Part shown: piece by piece, positions 22,398 through 35,000 of the stretch | Numbering within the stretch: position 1 is the stretch's first letter | Layout of the letters: every line of letters starts with the position of its first letter | Assembly (NCBI GenBank): GCA_963682175.1 | Contig: OY821775.1 | Location: forward strand, 13,798,501 to 13,862,500 | Direction: 5' to 3' | Source of the DNA: Triglochin maritima | Taxonomy: Eukaryota; Streptophyta; Magnoliopsida; Alismatales; Juncaginaceae | Length of the DNA: 64,000 nt | Position numbers and translations under genes: made by a program | Notes under the pieces: model-generated | The model's input: only the letters and a program-made list of their open reading frames with translations | What the model was told of the DNA's origin: nothing | Database searches by the model: none

Positions 22398-24445
22398 TGT
22401 AGGATTTCATGTTTAATTATACATATATATTTTCGAAATTTTTATGTATAATAAGGATCAATTACAATTTTCTTTGATTTATTTCATGCATGCATCGGTT
22501 TGTTTTAACATCTAGTTTCAAAACTCTATTAAAACAAACAAGAGCTCCGAAATTCATACCTAGAAGTTCTCAAAAACTTCTTGAAGATTCGGAGACGTTG
22601 GGGATGCTTCTCGCCGCGCCGGATGCCTCCGAGTATTCACCAAACTCTAAACAAGATCGGAGAGAGGGAAGCTAGTCTCTCGATCTCCGATAGGGTTTAG
22701 AATCTAATTACTAACCCCTCTTTAATTCCCTTGAGAAGATGGTCTCTTAAGAACTAAAACTAAACTTAAGAATTAAGGGATTTTCGTGGAGAATTATGGA
22801 GAGAGAATTTTGCTCAAGAGAATAATGAATTAAATTAAGGAGGTAATGAGATAACCTTGTATTTATAGGTTCTCTCCAAATTACCTATTCATGTGCAACC
22901 CCTTGCCCATGATCTCATGCAAAATTCCATCTAACCATCCATTATTTAATAATAAATAATATTAGCCACGAATTAAATCAATTATGGACCAATTCCATGC
23001 ATGATCTAATTAATTCTTAAATTAATTCTGCATAAAACCGTCTGGACCAGTCGACCGTTACGAAGGTCCGGTCGACCGCTCGAACCCAATTTCGGTTGAC
23101 CGTGCAAGATTCGGTCGACCGTTCTTAACGTAGAATATTTCATCGCAATGTTCGGTCGACCGACCGATAGATTCGGTCGACCGTTCCGAACATACGAAAA
23201 TTCCTTGTTATCGGTCGAGACATGTCCGGTCGACCGTGCACCTTCGGTCGACCGTTATCCATTAACCGGTCGACCGTTTGCACAGTCTTGCAGACTTGTC
23301 AAATTTCGGTTTAACCCCTACAAAATTTGACATTTCGGGATTAGTAGTAAATTCACAACTTATGTAACATATTATCCTATGTAATGATCAATCATTACAC
23401 CCCATAATATTTACATCACATATGAATTTAATTTAGATTCTAATTATGTTATTAATCACAACATAATTTTGATTTTGCTTGTTCACCCCATGTGTCATAT
23501 TTTCTACATGAAACCCGACACATCCTATAAACTCAAAATCCTCATTTCTTGTTTCCCAGTTTTGTGGTGTGACCTATGGGAGGATCTAAACTAAGTTGGC
23601 AGTGATATTAAGAGCTTAATATCACAAGCTATAAGCGGTATCTAGCTACACATTATAGCTCCCAATTAGTTAGATGTCTTAATTCCACTCGAACCAAAAC
23701 CCGATCCACTTAGTGATGGAGTGCATCACTTGTGTCCGTCCCTTGCCTCATGATATTAAGAATACACACAAAGTAGTATTGTGTCATCTTTGTATTAGTA
23801 TTCATTTCTTGATCTCTTTAAGCTAGTTATAAATATGTGACTTAACTCAAATCACATTGTGCGCATTATAACTTTGCTTTATCAAGGGGCCCACTAATAT
23901 CATCACTCAATTAAGAGGGGCAATGATAATCTTTTGACTAACTATCTTCTCCAACAAAAGTTGTACTTAACCAACCAATGCCTTTACACTACACTGATCG
24001 ATAGTTCAAGACACTGATCTAATTAAGTATTCCTTAAGTGATTAGATATAAGTCTCATATCAAAGGACCAAAGACACAGTAAAATATTAATGACACAGAA
24101 ACACATTTCTATAATATTTTACTTATTAGGTCTATTCAGTATACAAAAGTAATATTTTCCTCTTTTGCATACACGTGTCGTCACTCACTTGTAGAGCTAC
24201 AATGATCTATGACCAACACGACAATCTTAACTCGGCAATTAATGTCCCATGTTAATTACCATGATTGCGAATATCTTTTGTTTTATGCAAACCAATATCT
24301 TTCAGAGCTCTACGGTTAAGGACCAAGAGCCTCTTCCTTAACACTTCTAAAAGACGAATAACATAAAAAAGGAACAAAATGATTTCTCATTCAATTCATA
24401 ATAATTGACATTTAAAAGTAAAACTTTTAGAACACATTCCCTTCA
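22398..24445. mobile_element. Solo LTR, third family, copy 1 (nested)
   Basis: TGTAGGATTTC...CATTCCCTTCA flanked by TSD CCACC (22393-22397, 24446-24450), 2048 bp, no coding capacity. Related copies lie at 40374-42875 (reverse) and 43355-45272. Shared blocks include CCAGTTTTGTGGTGTGACCT and AGAGCTCTACGGTTAAGGAC. This copy carries a CGGTCGACCG array at 23048-23277. Confidence 0.88.
23048..23277. repeat. CGGTCGACCG palindrome array in third-family solo LTR copy 1
   Basis: GTCGAC-type starts near 23050/23071 (21 bp), 23095/23114, 23155/23176 (21 bp), 23214/23229 and 23247/23269 (22 bp). Flanks show single transitions such as CGGTTGACCG. Confidence 0.9.
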
Positions 24446-24558
24446 CCACCATCCCCTACACTCCTAGCCCATACCTCCCTCACCTCCCATACCCTCTCAC
24501 ATCAACCCCACCTAATCTCCATTAAGGCCCTAAGATGGGTTAGGGACATAACACATTT

Positions 24559-25229
24559 AGTATGTAAGAGTCCTAATAGTGCATGATTCCAACTTAAAAA
24601 ATTCATCCAACCATAAGTGTGTCTTTTTCTCCTTTCATTTTAGTAGTACCATCTTAACGACCGTGTAGAAAAACGCAGCAATACATGTGCTTGGTTTGGT
24701 TTTGTTTGTAAAATGCAGCAATATATGAAACAAAAGGACTAGTTTTTGTAATACTCATTGTTCGTTTGGTGAGTTAAAAAGTAGGACATAAAATGGGGGC
24801 TGAAGGTTAAATAAAATGAACAAACGACAAGAAAAATGTGTGATAGACATTGACTTCACAATTCTATAAACAAAATAGAGTGACATAGACATATACCAGT
24901 CGGGACAGTTTGGAGACCTGCATGAGATGATCTGCATTATTTTTCGACTGCGTCCAACCAAAGCTTCATGTTGTGAAGGGCCTCCATAACCTTTTCAATG
25001 AGGAAACGGTAGCACACTTCCAACTTAAAAGTGGGTCACAGAAAGACGAAAAACATGGAAATAAGAGGTTGCACATCCGTAATCCTTTGTAGGACATAAA
25101 AAACAAACATAAAGAAGTTAGGCGTTGCTTACCGGGTGAGACAATACCCCGCACATGAAGATGGAGGCGTCGTAGGCGGCCCACTCCTTGCGTGCGAAGA
25201 ACCCGCAAAAGCATATAGGAAGGTTATGG
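24559..25229. other. Non-coding; possible Harbinger-derived scrap
   Basis: A minus-strand stretch reading ARKEWAAYDASIF (about 25150-25200) faintly recalls the GWEGSAHDSR block of Harbinger transposases. Too weak to call a gene. Confidence 0.25.
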
Positions 25230-26340
25230 CCGGTGGATACGTGATTGATCGTTTTAATAACCGCAAGTGCACGACGTCGGTGAAGACGTGACAAATACGG
25301 GTCGAACCTCAAAGAGTTGTGAGTATTGTTCCAATCATACTCGAGTGAGAAATGAGAGGATAATGAGTGGGATATGCTAACTAACTAAACTAAACTATGA
25401 GTGAATTAACAATTAAACTAAATCCCTTGGAGTGGAGGTGCAACAATGAGGTGTGTGTGCATGAGTGAGTTTTCATTTCATTGAGCACAAGTGTGTAAAT
25501 TAGGTGAAATCAACTGGAAACTAGTGTGGAGTCTAATTAACATCAATTACATTTACATGAATGCGTGACTAATATAGATAAACATGAAGTTAAGATGCAC
25601 TTTGGGTTCTCAAGAAAGAACTAAGGACCTATTGTGGTCATTAGGACATCAATTAACCATTCATACAACTCAATACATTCATGCATTCTCTACTAATCAA
25701 GCATTCATACATAACAAACCACTTCCATACAAAGATAATCATTACAAGCAACAAGATAAACTCCAGATCTAGCATGAGACAAGTACTTAGTGTGACCATT
25801 ATCCCATGTAATATAAGTTTTAGCAAGTTACAAGTTTAGATTTACATTAAGCACATGAAATGACACAAGATAAGAAAAACACATCATACACTTCACCATC
25901 AACTACATTGCCTCCATCATGAATGGGATGGATTTACTCTCTACTCATGTTAACAACTATGGAAAGCAAGAAATCTACAATAAAACATGGCAAGAAAAGC
26001 AAAGTAGAAAATCAACCAACAAAACACCAAAATATTTGGATAGAAAGAAAGTTAATGACAAGAGGAAAAAGATTCTACCATTAGATTAAAGAAAGTACTA
26101 GTTTACAAGCTCCTTCCACTTCATTATTCTTGTAGCCCCAATGGGTAAAACCTAACATATTCTAATGGTGGAGGTGGAGAAGAAGAAGAATAAGAAGAAG
26201 AAGAAAGGTAGAATAAACATTGCTATTTATAGAATAAATAAGAGTTTGGATGAATATAGAAGCAATCCGACGACTGTAATCATTATCTCTATAGTCTGGT
26301 GCACCTAAATAATCGAGACGAAGTTACAGGAGAAATTATA
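25230..26340 (-). repeat. LTR/leader-like non-coding repeat, copy B
   Basis: Reverse-strand counterpart of 18240-19735: TATA-like ATTATAAATAG (about 26222-26232), CTT/CTC-rich downstream tract, about 1 kb AT-rich, then GTTCGACCCGTATTTGTCAC and CACTTGCGGTTATTAAAACG at about 25245-25310. Confidence 0.4.
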
Positions 26341-27535
26341 GACTAATTGGGGCAAATTGATCTGCCAATGGTGGATGATTTGCTTATGATCCGTCCTATT
26401 TTTCTCCAGCAACTTAAATGTTGTATTTTACACGTGGGGTGTACTCCTGGTCTATTGGTTCGGGCTTGTTTGTCTTTATTTTACCAAATACCCCTCAAGA
26501 TCATGGTATTGGAGGATTTTTGTGCATGAATGTTTTTATTGCATTTAGGTCCCTCTAGATTACATCTTAGTCATTCTTGATTTGCAGATGGGTCCTTGTG
26601 CATGACAAACATGTCCACTTTGATTCATTTGAGTTATTTCTTCTTACATTTTAGTTTTTTCTTCTTCTTTATTACCTAATACCTGAAACCCTACAAACAC
26701 TCGAGTAGCACACAATTGGGGTATAATAAAAGATATATAACATGAATGTGATGTATGACATGCTACTAATCAATATGCTCTTCTGGCCATCAAGTTTGAC
26801 CATTTTTCGTAGAGGGGGGAGACGGGTGGAAGGATGAAGATTTAGAGGGTGGAAGGTGGACGGTTGTGTTGGGAGAAGAAGGAAACGGTGGGAATGGGTT
26901 TGGAGGGAAGAAATTAATTTTTTGGGGAAGGGGATAAAACAAGGGTTTGTTGGTAATTCACTTCCGATTTGAGTGTTTTGGTTTATAAAGAAACTGGACA
27001 CCCAAACGTCACGACTTTTTGCTTAAAGGTAAACCAAAGAAATCAAAACTGTAGCGATTTTCACACGGTTTTCCATAAACCAAACCTACCCAAACACAGC
27101 CTAAGAAATCACACATGTCCTCGTGCTACATCCAAACACTTTATCATTGTTGATCATTGCCCAACATTTTTTTGTTTGCCTATTACCAGGTTTATAAAAG
27201 ATTCAAAGCACCATCATTTTCCAATTTTCATTTCTCCATTGCTGGTAACCTCATGGGCTTCCAAAACAGCGTGCATTTATTGTGACAGCAACTCCGCCCC
27301 CAAGTGTTTGGATGTAGCTTCTGCCTTAGTCCAATTTCTTCAATGAAAAAAGTTGGTAGAAGCTGGATCCAACCGTGACCTTAGTCATTTTTATCTAACC
27401 CTAATGGTCTTATTGTTTTAAAATTAAGAATGTACCAACTAAGCTAATCCAAAGCCTGCAATATTGAATAGTGGTACCGTGGGTTCCACCACTATCCTCC
27501 ATGTTGCAAAGTGATGCAAAAATATAATTATTTTT
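26341..27535. other. Non-coding stretch
   Basis: AT-rich, with short unrelated frames. No gene or element boundary could be fixed. Confidence 0.45.
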
Positions 27536-29960
27536 GTAACTCATTTTCGTAAAAGATCGATATAGTTTACTTTATTGGAATTATCTTTTATTGAACTTCA
27601 ATTAAATAATATCATTATTTAATTGTTTTCGAGTGGACAACTTAGACATACATCAACCCTTAGGATCTGTTGTTATGGATTTTTCCCAAATTTTGTTACT
27701 TTTACACTCTTTGATAAACACAATACCCCATGTTTTCCACTTATACCTATTTTACAAGTAATTACCTTGTATATACATGGGTATGTATCACATGTACATT
27801 GTAGTATCAGCAAAAGTTGGGCAAAACCCATAACAACAAATCTCCACTCTTATGATGTGTAAGTATTCGAATCCAAACTGATAATTACGTTGTATGACTT
27901 ACAAATCATTCTGACAATATGACCCAAAAGCATATCTAAATATCCCGTTGCAGTACATGTACGATCGATGAACGCATTTGACGACACAAGACACCCGAGA
28001 GTAATTAAGATTTTTTCGCTTAATTTTTTTTTAAACATGTATAATGGGGTTGAGTGTGCACACTATACTTTATGGAAGTAATACAATAGTTATACTACAA
28101 ATGAGTACAACTTGTATGATTAGTAACGTACAATAGTCATATGACTTAGACGACCATTAACGGGTGGTCTTTTTTGGGCGCCTGAAATGCCCTCCCTTAA
28201 CGGGAAGGTGGAACCACCCGTGCACCCAATTTGAGGGGCCACGTGCCCCTCCCCCCGGATTGGTTAAAAATGTATTTTTTTGTTTAAAAGAAAAAAGATT
28301 AGTTATATATAATTAAGTTAATGTATTGATTAGTTAAATTGTAATTTAATTAATTAGGTGTTGAAAATTAATTGTAAAATTATTTTATGATTAATTAAAT
28401 TGTTTTTGATTTATTAAGATGTAATTAAATTAAAAAATTAAAAAAAAAATCATATACGAAATACGAAAGACTAGTACAATACTCATAAACTTCGGATACG
28501 AAATACAAATACATATACGAAATACTGTAGGTCCTCGATGCTTGAGAACCCCAAGATTGGACGTCATCGTCTTGTGTTTTGTGTAGTCACGCACATACTG
28601 TAGGTTATCGATGCTTGAGAAGTCCAAGAACCGATGTCATCGTCTTGTGTTTTGTGTAGTCACGCACGCACTGTACGTCATCGATGCTTGAGAAGTCCAA
28701 TAGTCATTGTAATGCATACTATGATAGTGAAGGATGAACGTGATTCCTCCGCTAATTTTGAAGATTTGAATGAATTTATTGATGATCAACCTGGAAATTC
28801 CGTGAACGAACCGATTCGGTATTCCACTGACCGTGTAGTGGATATTACGAGGTACTTGAGAAAGAGAGATCAGTTGCGTGACTAATCTTTTTAAATAATT
28901 ATTTAACGATATTAAATAATTACAATAATGATTATTAATATATTTTGTTGATTGTTAAAAAAGTTTTAGAGAGAAGAATAAAAATAATGACGTGACAACA
29001 AATATTGTAATGTGATTGGGTGGATTGGATAATGGTTGAAGATTTTATAAAGGAGTTGGTTTGTGCTGACATGATTGAGAGAGAAAACATGACGTCCGGG
29101 AACTTTCCGGGCGCTGTTAATGGTGGTTTTATAGTCTACCCTCAACTACTTTGAGAAAAGCTCGGTTGTTGTGTTCATTTGACTTATGTTACTTAATTAC
29201 TAATGTAAATACTTTTGTCAACTCATTTTCATAAAAGATTGAGCAACTCACGAGATAGATTACTTTATTCAAATTATTTTTATTGAACTTCAAATAAATA
29301 ATAATATTTATTTAATTGTTTTCAAGTAGACAACCTACTCATACGTCAATACGTACGATGTGTAACTCGGATCCATATCCAAATTAAAAATTGCTTTGTA
29401 CGATCTACAAACTATTGTGACTATACGCCCAAAAGCATATCCAAATATCCCGTTGTAGTACATTTACGACCCGTGAACGTATTAACACGACCCAAGCTAG
29501 ACACCCGAGATAGTAATTATGATTTTCTTTCGTTTAATTTTTTTCCAACACGGCTGAGGGTGCACACAACACTTTATGGAACTAATACAATAGTTATACA
29601 ATAGCTAGTTGGGATTAATGACTTTGTTGTTGTTTTTTCATTAGACTAATACTATTTAGTTAGTAACGTAATTAGTTTTGCCAACTCATTTTCGTAAAAG
29701 ATCGAGTTAGTCACGTGGTAATTTACTTTATTCGAATTTTCTTTTATTGGACTTCAATACAATAATATTATTTATTTAACTATTTTCAAGTCAACAACCT
29801 AGACATATGTCAATATGATGTATACGGATCCGAATCAAAATTACAAACTACGTTGTATGGCCTACAAACCATTGTGAGATTATACACCCCGAAAGCATAT
29901 CCAAATATCTCATTGCGGAGATAATAATTATGATTTTTTTGTTTTTTAGGAAGACTCTAG
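27536..29960. repeat. Three diverged copies of a ~350-450 bp segment
   Basis: Copies at about 27536-28030, 29215-29560 and 29680-29960 share, in order, ACTCATTTTCGTAAAAGATC, TTTACTTTATT, TTTTATTGAACTTCAA, a GACAACCTAGACATA-like block and AAAGCATATCCAAATATC. All are head to tail. The interval between the first and second copy holds a probable insertion (28160-29130). Confidence 0.7.
28160..29130. mobile_element. Possible non-autonomous insertion between segment copies
   Basis: Left edge CCATTAACGGGTGG...GGGCGCC and right edge GGGCGCTGTTAATGG are inversely related, and the block separates two copies of the repeat. Ends and TSD could not be fixed. It contains 2.3 copies of a 71-76 bp tandem unit (28524-28700; core ATCGATGCTTGAGA and GTCATCGTCTTGTGTTTTGT) and a short frame ending ITRYLRKRDQLRD of unknown origin. 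Confidence 0.35.
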
Positions 29961-31560
29961 CTCCGCTGCTCGATCGAACCAATATCTTCACATGGTTCAA
30001 CGTTGGTATCGGTTCTTATTAAAAAAAAGATTGGTTGTTTGTCTGGTGATTTTTGGTATTGGTTTTGGTTCTGTAGGTGTGTAATAGTGGTGTCTAAAGA
30101 GGAATGATTTGTATTTAATTGAGGTAAAATCAGTTTGTTTCCTAAAGTAGTGGAATTGAAAGGCAGAAGGGATAGATTGTGAAATCAAATTTGATTTTAA
30201 AAAGATGGAATTAATTTTTTTTCCTGAACAATCACATGTTGGCTGGTGTCACCAACTTGAGATTGAGGGAGACGCCTAGGGTGCACCAACCAGACGGGTC
30301 TAGTAGCCGGGACTACATGAGAGACGAAGAAGTGCACAATTTGTGGCTTAGAGCGCAAGGGTTCGTGGAAGAGCACCAATGCTTGGAATCTGAGGATGCC
30401 CAAGGGAGGTCGAGGAGCATCAACAAGCATGGCGCAAGCGTGTCACTTGGGAAGTGCATACTCACATGCAGGCAGCCAAACGCGCTTGAGAAGCACAAGG
30501 TGGGTTGTGGCAATGAGGGCACGCGCTAGACATTGCCCGGGCAGCACATAGGCGTGCCTTGGAGGCGTGCGTGGGCAGGCAATGCCTAGGAGTTGAGGTG
30601 TGGATGTTTGGGAAGCCAAGACACTTGCGTAGGGGTCAACAAGGACTGAGAACGAGTCAAGAGAGGTTGTTGATCGTGTGGGAACGGTTAGACAATCTCT
30701 CCTTGAAAATAGGATTCGGTTATGGAACGGGTCCATAACCGAATCGGGGAAAATTTGGGTTGATCAAAATTGTTCTCCTTAAAAATAGGGATCGGTTATA
30801 CTTGTCCTTAAAAATAGGGATCGGTTATACTTGTCTTTAAAAATAGGAGTCTGTTATTGAATGAGTCCATAACCGAACGGAGGTGGCATGAGTGGGCTGA
30901 CCGGGTCAAGCCCCACTAATACATGCCTCTCCAACGTGTGCATTCGGTTTTGGGGAAAAACCGAACCAGCCAACATGTTCCCCACGTTCTGGTCAAGGAT
31001 GGACAAGTCCTTAACCGTTTTATTCGGTTATAGCCCCATGCGTGATTTATACAAGGCACTAGAGAGAGTGACCTTAGTGGAGAGAGTGGGCATTCGGGTT
31101 TGCCCCACTCCTCCACAACCAAAGGAGAGTTAGAGGTGATAATGGGAATCGTGGATCCCCATGTGTGCATGTAGTGGGAGGTTCACAACATGTATAAAAG
31201 GGATGCACCTCCAACCTGTGGAAAGGGCATCACGACTAGAGATAGGGTTTTCTAGTTGTATCGGGTTTTTCCTTCCTTCTTACATCCTTAAGGAATTGTA
31301 ATTCGTTTGTTCATAGTAATAAAGAGTTGTGATTCCGTCAACGTTGTTTGTGTGTACGTTTTCGTTTGTGCTTGTTTGACTCTGCGGGAAACCGAGAGAG
31401 TTATACGATTGTGTTGGTGTTTTCAATATTCTCCGCGGGGATAGAGTGTTTGGCGAGGTCAAAGCTCGAAAAAGTTGAAATTTAAGAGTCTCTAAAGGAC
31501 TCCTAACATAACCGGTGACAAGCTCTTAGAAGAATTTTGACTTTTCGAACGCTTTTATCC
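29961..31560 (+). repeat. LTR-like non-coding sequence
   Basis: Holds a perfect inverted repeat ATTCGGTTATGGA...TCCATAACCGAAT (about 30713-30744), a 29-bp unit CCTTAAAAATAGGGATCGG... in three tandem copies (about 30778-30855), and a TATA box TATAAAAG at 31194 followed by CTTCCTTC and AATAAAG (31319). This resembles a retroelement U3-R region, but ends and TSD are not found. Confidence 0.4.
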
Positions 31561-32031
31561 GAACAATGACGACGTAAGATGACTTTTAAATGATAACCCT
31601 AAAAAAGTAGAAAAATATTAATACTGTCACCAAAAAAGTAGAAAAATATTATCAACCAAGGTTGAACTCAGTTCTGCCATCTGTTTCAGAGGAAGAATTC
31701 AGTTGACCACAAACTGATATACAGAAAGCCTGTTAGTCTGCAGGCTTGATCGTGCGTATAGATTGCGTGAAATAGTAACTGGGACATGTCCCACGAGGTG
31801 TTTAAGAAATATCCTAAGTACAATACTTATCAGAAGATTTAGAGAGAGAATTGTACCATCAAAGCACTTTCGTGACCAATTTTTATTTTATGCAACAGAA
31901 TTCACCGTAGTAATCAACAGTACCAAGTTCCAAGCCCCACCTACCAGGCTTGTATTGCCATGTACAGAGTGAAGCTGATTAAAGTAAACATACAAGCTTC
32001 TCTAATCTTAAAATCGTTTTGGAGCTCATAA
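31561..32031 (-). other. Probable 3' UTR and flank of the F-box/WD40 gene
   Basis: Directly follows the stop codon on the minus strand. No other gene is visible. A 21-bp unit CCAAAAAAGTAGAAAAATAT is nearly duplicated at about 31600-31650. The polyadenylation site cannot be fixed. Confidence 0.45.
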
Positions 32032-35000
32032 TCAAGAGGGGTCATCCCAAAACTTGGAAAAAGGCTTGTAATCATCTAATGACAAGGGAATAGAGCAGTT
32101 AGAGAAGTCTCTCAAGCATGCGATGCTCGTGCCTTCTTCATAACCAGCAGTAACAATTCTACAGCCGTCTACTGCCATGGCTGACAGTCCAGTGACACCC
32201 TCGGGATCATCAAAGTCGCAACATTCCAAAGTGTTGGTTAGCACCCCTGTATCCGTTTCCCAGACCTTGATACAAGGATCATGCGGTCCCCCAGTGACTA
32301 TTTTGAATGAATCCATGTGTACCGTAGCTATATGTCCAACATGTCCTTCCAAATCAATCACCTCTTTCTTCGCATGGTTTCGGATGTCCCATAACATAGC
32401 CCTGCAAGAAATGTGATGGCTCTCAGAACCAAACAGAAACGCTAAGCACAAAAAAAAAACATTGCAAGTTGTAATTGGAAAATGCACCATATGGAATGCT
32501 GACGTCTCACAAAAAAGAAGAATCATAGAAAATGTGGATTAGGAGGCCAAAATTTGCTGCTCACCTGTCCTTTCCGCCAGTGCAAATTAGAGACTTAGTT
32601 GATGACATTCCAAAAGAGTACAATACTGGAGGGTGAGCAGCTGCAACGAAAACCTTCTGCATTGTTCGCAAATCGATAGCAGTGATGAACGAACCAGCAC
32701 CAACGTAACACATTGCTTCATGGCATCTCATTCCAATTGGTTGTCCAGAAACAGACGTCATTCCTACACATGATGAGGAGCGGGAGGAGGATACATTGGC
32801 ATCCCAAACTCTTATCTACAGAAACACCACTATTTTTAAAGAATGAATGAAAATTCTACAAATCAAGCAAAATAGTATATTTAGATGAAAATTGCTTTCC
32901 TCCTGGTTATTAGCAAATCTAATAAAATGGTTACTTTTCTTGGTTCACATTTATATTTCGAGATTAAAATGGTGCTTTATAAATGAAATTAGCAAATCTA
33001 ACAAAATAAGATCATAGTACAACTTCCATCCAGGCGGAAAAAATACACCATCGTTAATTAATGACATTCAATTTCTTTGCATCACCTTTCGGAAAAGTTG
33101 GTCTATATCTATAATAAAGGAAAGTGTTGCCAACAAAGATGACTAACATAATCACAGTTTGCTGACAAGAAACTCAATCAAAACTAAAGCTTGAAATACA
33201 GAATAAAATTCATACCTTTGCATCCTTAGACACGCTCACTAGAAGAGATGGGTTATGCCTGGAAGAGACAATGGATAATATTTCAATTATTGATGAACTC
33301 ATAAAGAACCCAAAATATTGGAATGCAAAGAATCCGAGTCTGTCATTTCATTTTCTGTGCATCATACGTAACATGGCACGTGCTTGGTACATCGAAACAG
33401 AAACCTAGGGTAGTAGTACTCAACACACAACTTGATGAGAAAAGCTAAAAAATGAAGCTCTAAAAATGTCATAACACTTTAGGTGCTGTATGCTACAGGA
33501 ATACTATCCCAGAAACAACATTATCTTAATTCCAGATTAAATGGTTTCAGAATTAATAAAATTGTAGTCATACCCAGCAGTTACCAAAGACGAGATAGGT
33601 TTTTCATGCCCATAAAAAGTGGTCTTTAGTGGATTGCGTTTCCCACTTGAACTGAAAGACCAAAGGCGAACTGTACCATCTTCTCCACCACTTGCCAGCA
33701 CTTTTGAACCACAGCTTCCAAGCAGTTGATCTGCAAGGGTCGTTACTGGGCTCATGTGACCCTTAAAACAGCGTTGTGAGTTACCCTACAAGTAAAAATT
33801 GAAGCACCATTGTGAATAGCCCACGTGCACGAATCCTTAAAACATGACTTGTCAAAACTTTTCCTTGAAGCGGTGTTATATCCACTATTTCTTTAGATTT
33901 AATCACCTCAAAAATCTATTTGGACTATGCTTCTTGGAAATGCAAAAGGTAAAACACCAGGGCAAACGAGTAATCATATTGAATATACTCACAAGTGGAA
34001 CATCTATGACATAAAAACTTCAAAAAGCTATGAAAATCTAGAATAATGAGTAGGGATGCAGTTTCTGATTATTGGGTTATGATAATAGATCTTACAGTAA
34101 GCACGTAATATAGTATTACAGCATAATTATTGTGTAGTAGTAAATTTTCCATATGTAGGAATCTAGGAGCTGAAGCTAATGCAAATAAATAATTAGTGCT
34201 ACTCCAATGAAAGATATATCATAACATAAACCAGAAAACCTTTAAATTTAAGAAACTGATGGTTGAAGATAATAGGTCCATGGTAATCTCAATAACTAAT
34301 TGTTAAAAAGGATTGGAGCACAGTTATCTCAAAACAGCAGTCATAATTGGGTCAAGATGAACTAAGCATTGCATATGGAATGAAGGTTTGTGGTTGACAA
34401 CACTTAAAAAGATAACATTGCAGATATCTATATTAAAAAGAAAGAATTGAAGATTACCTTCCACCACAGACGAATAGTATGATCAGCACTTGAAGTGACT
34501 AATACAGTATCTTGGTCTTGCGATGCACTTCGACCCAAACAAGTATCACTGACAGGAAACAATCTGCAGCAAAACAGGAGTTTGTAAAAATTGGAGACTT
34601 ATGTTAACCATTAGGATCAATTTAATTGAATTTCAAACCCCAAATGGGCCAAGAAAAAGGTTGTAATGATCATCTTTCTTTTAGTAAGACGGTCTGAAAG
34701 ACTAACAAATGGGTACATTAAAGTGAACAGCAGAAATAAAAAGGCAAGGGGTGTCATCTTTTGAGCCTATTTTCTTCATGGGAAAAAAAGACTGCAGGTC
34801 TTGGCAGCATTTTCTTGTATCCCTAGAAACACCCCTTGCCCAGGTCAACAATTTCACCATCTCATCTACTAACCATGAATTTACTTTTACTTGCCCAAAA
34901 TGCAACAGAACTCAGACTAGATTTTTCATATATTGGCGAATTCCACAAATTCATTAATCTAAATATGGACAAGTGTAGCTCGTCTAAAATTAAATGCTAC

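Larger units (their letters stand above)
20393..24553 (-). mobile_element. Gypsy (Tekay-related) solo LTR, split by a nested LTR
   Basis: Plus strand runs from TGTAACATCCCG to GACATAACA with TSD CATTT (20388-20392, 24554-24558). Removing the nested insertion at 22398-24445 and its TSD leaves about 2108 bp. It is reverse-oriented and related to the LTRs at 48376-50225 and 55952-58164: it shares the terminal CCGGGATGTTACA-like end, the GGCATACGGGG box with hairpin (minus strand, about 20677-20706), and a palindrome array (21585-22005). No internal retroelement sequence is present. Confidence 0.88.

Noticed and set aside
25118..25312. Harbinger transposase fragment on the minus strand
   Set aside because: Only the ARKEWAAYDASIF stretch is suggestive; no neighbouring conserved blocks.
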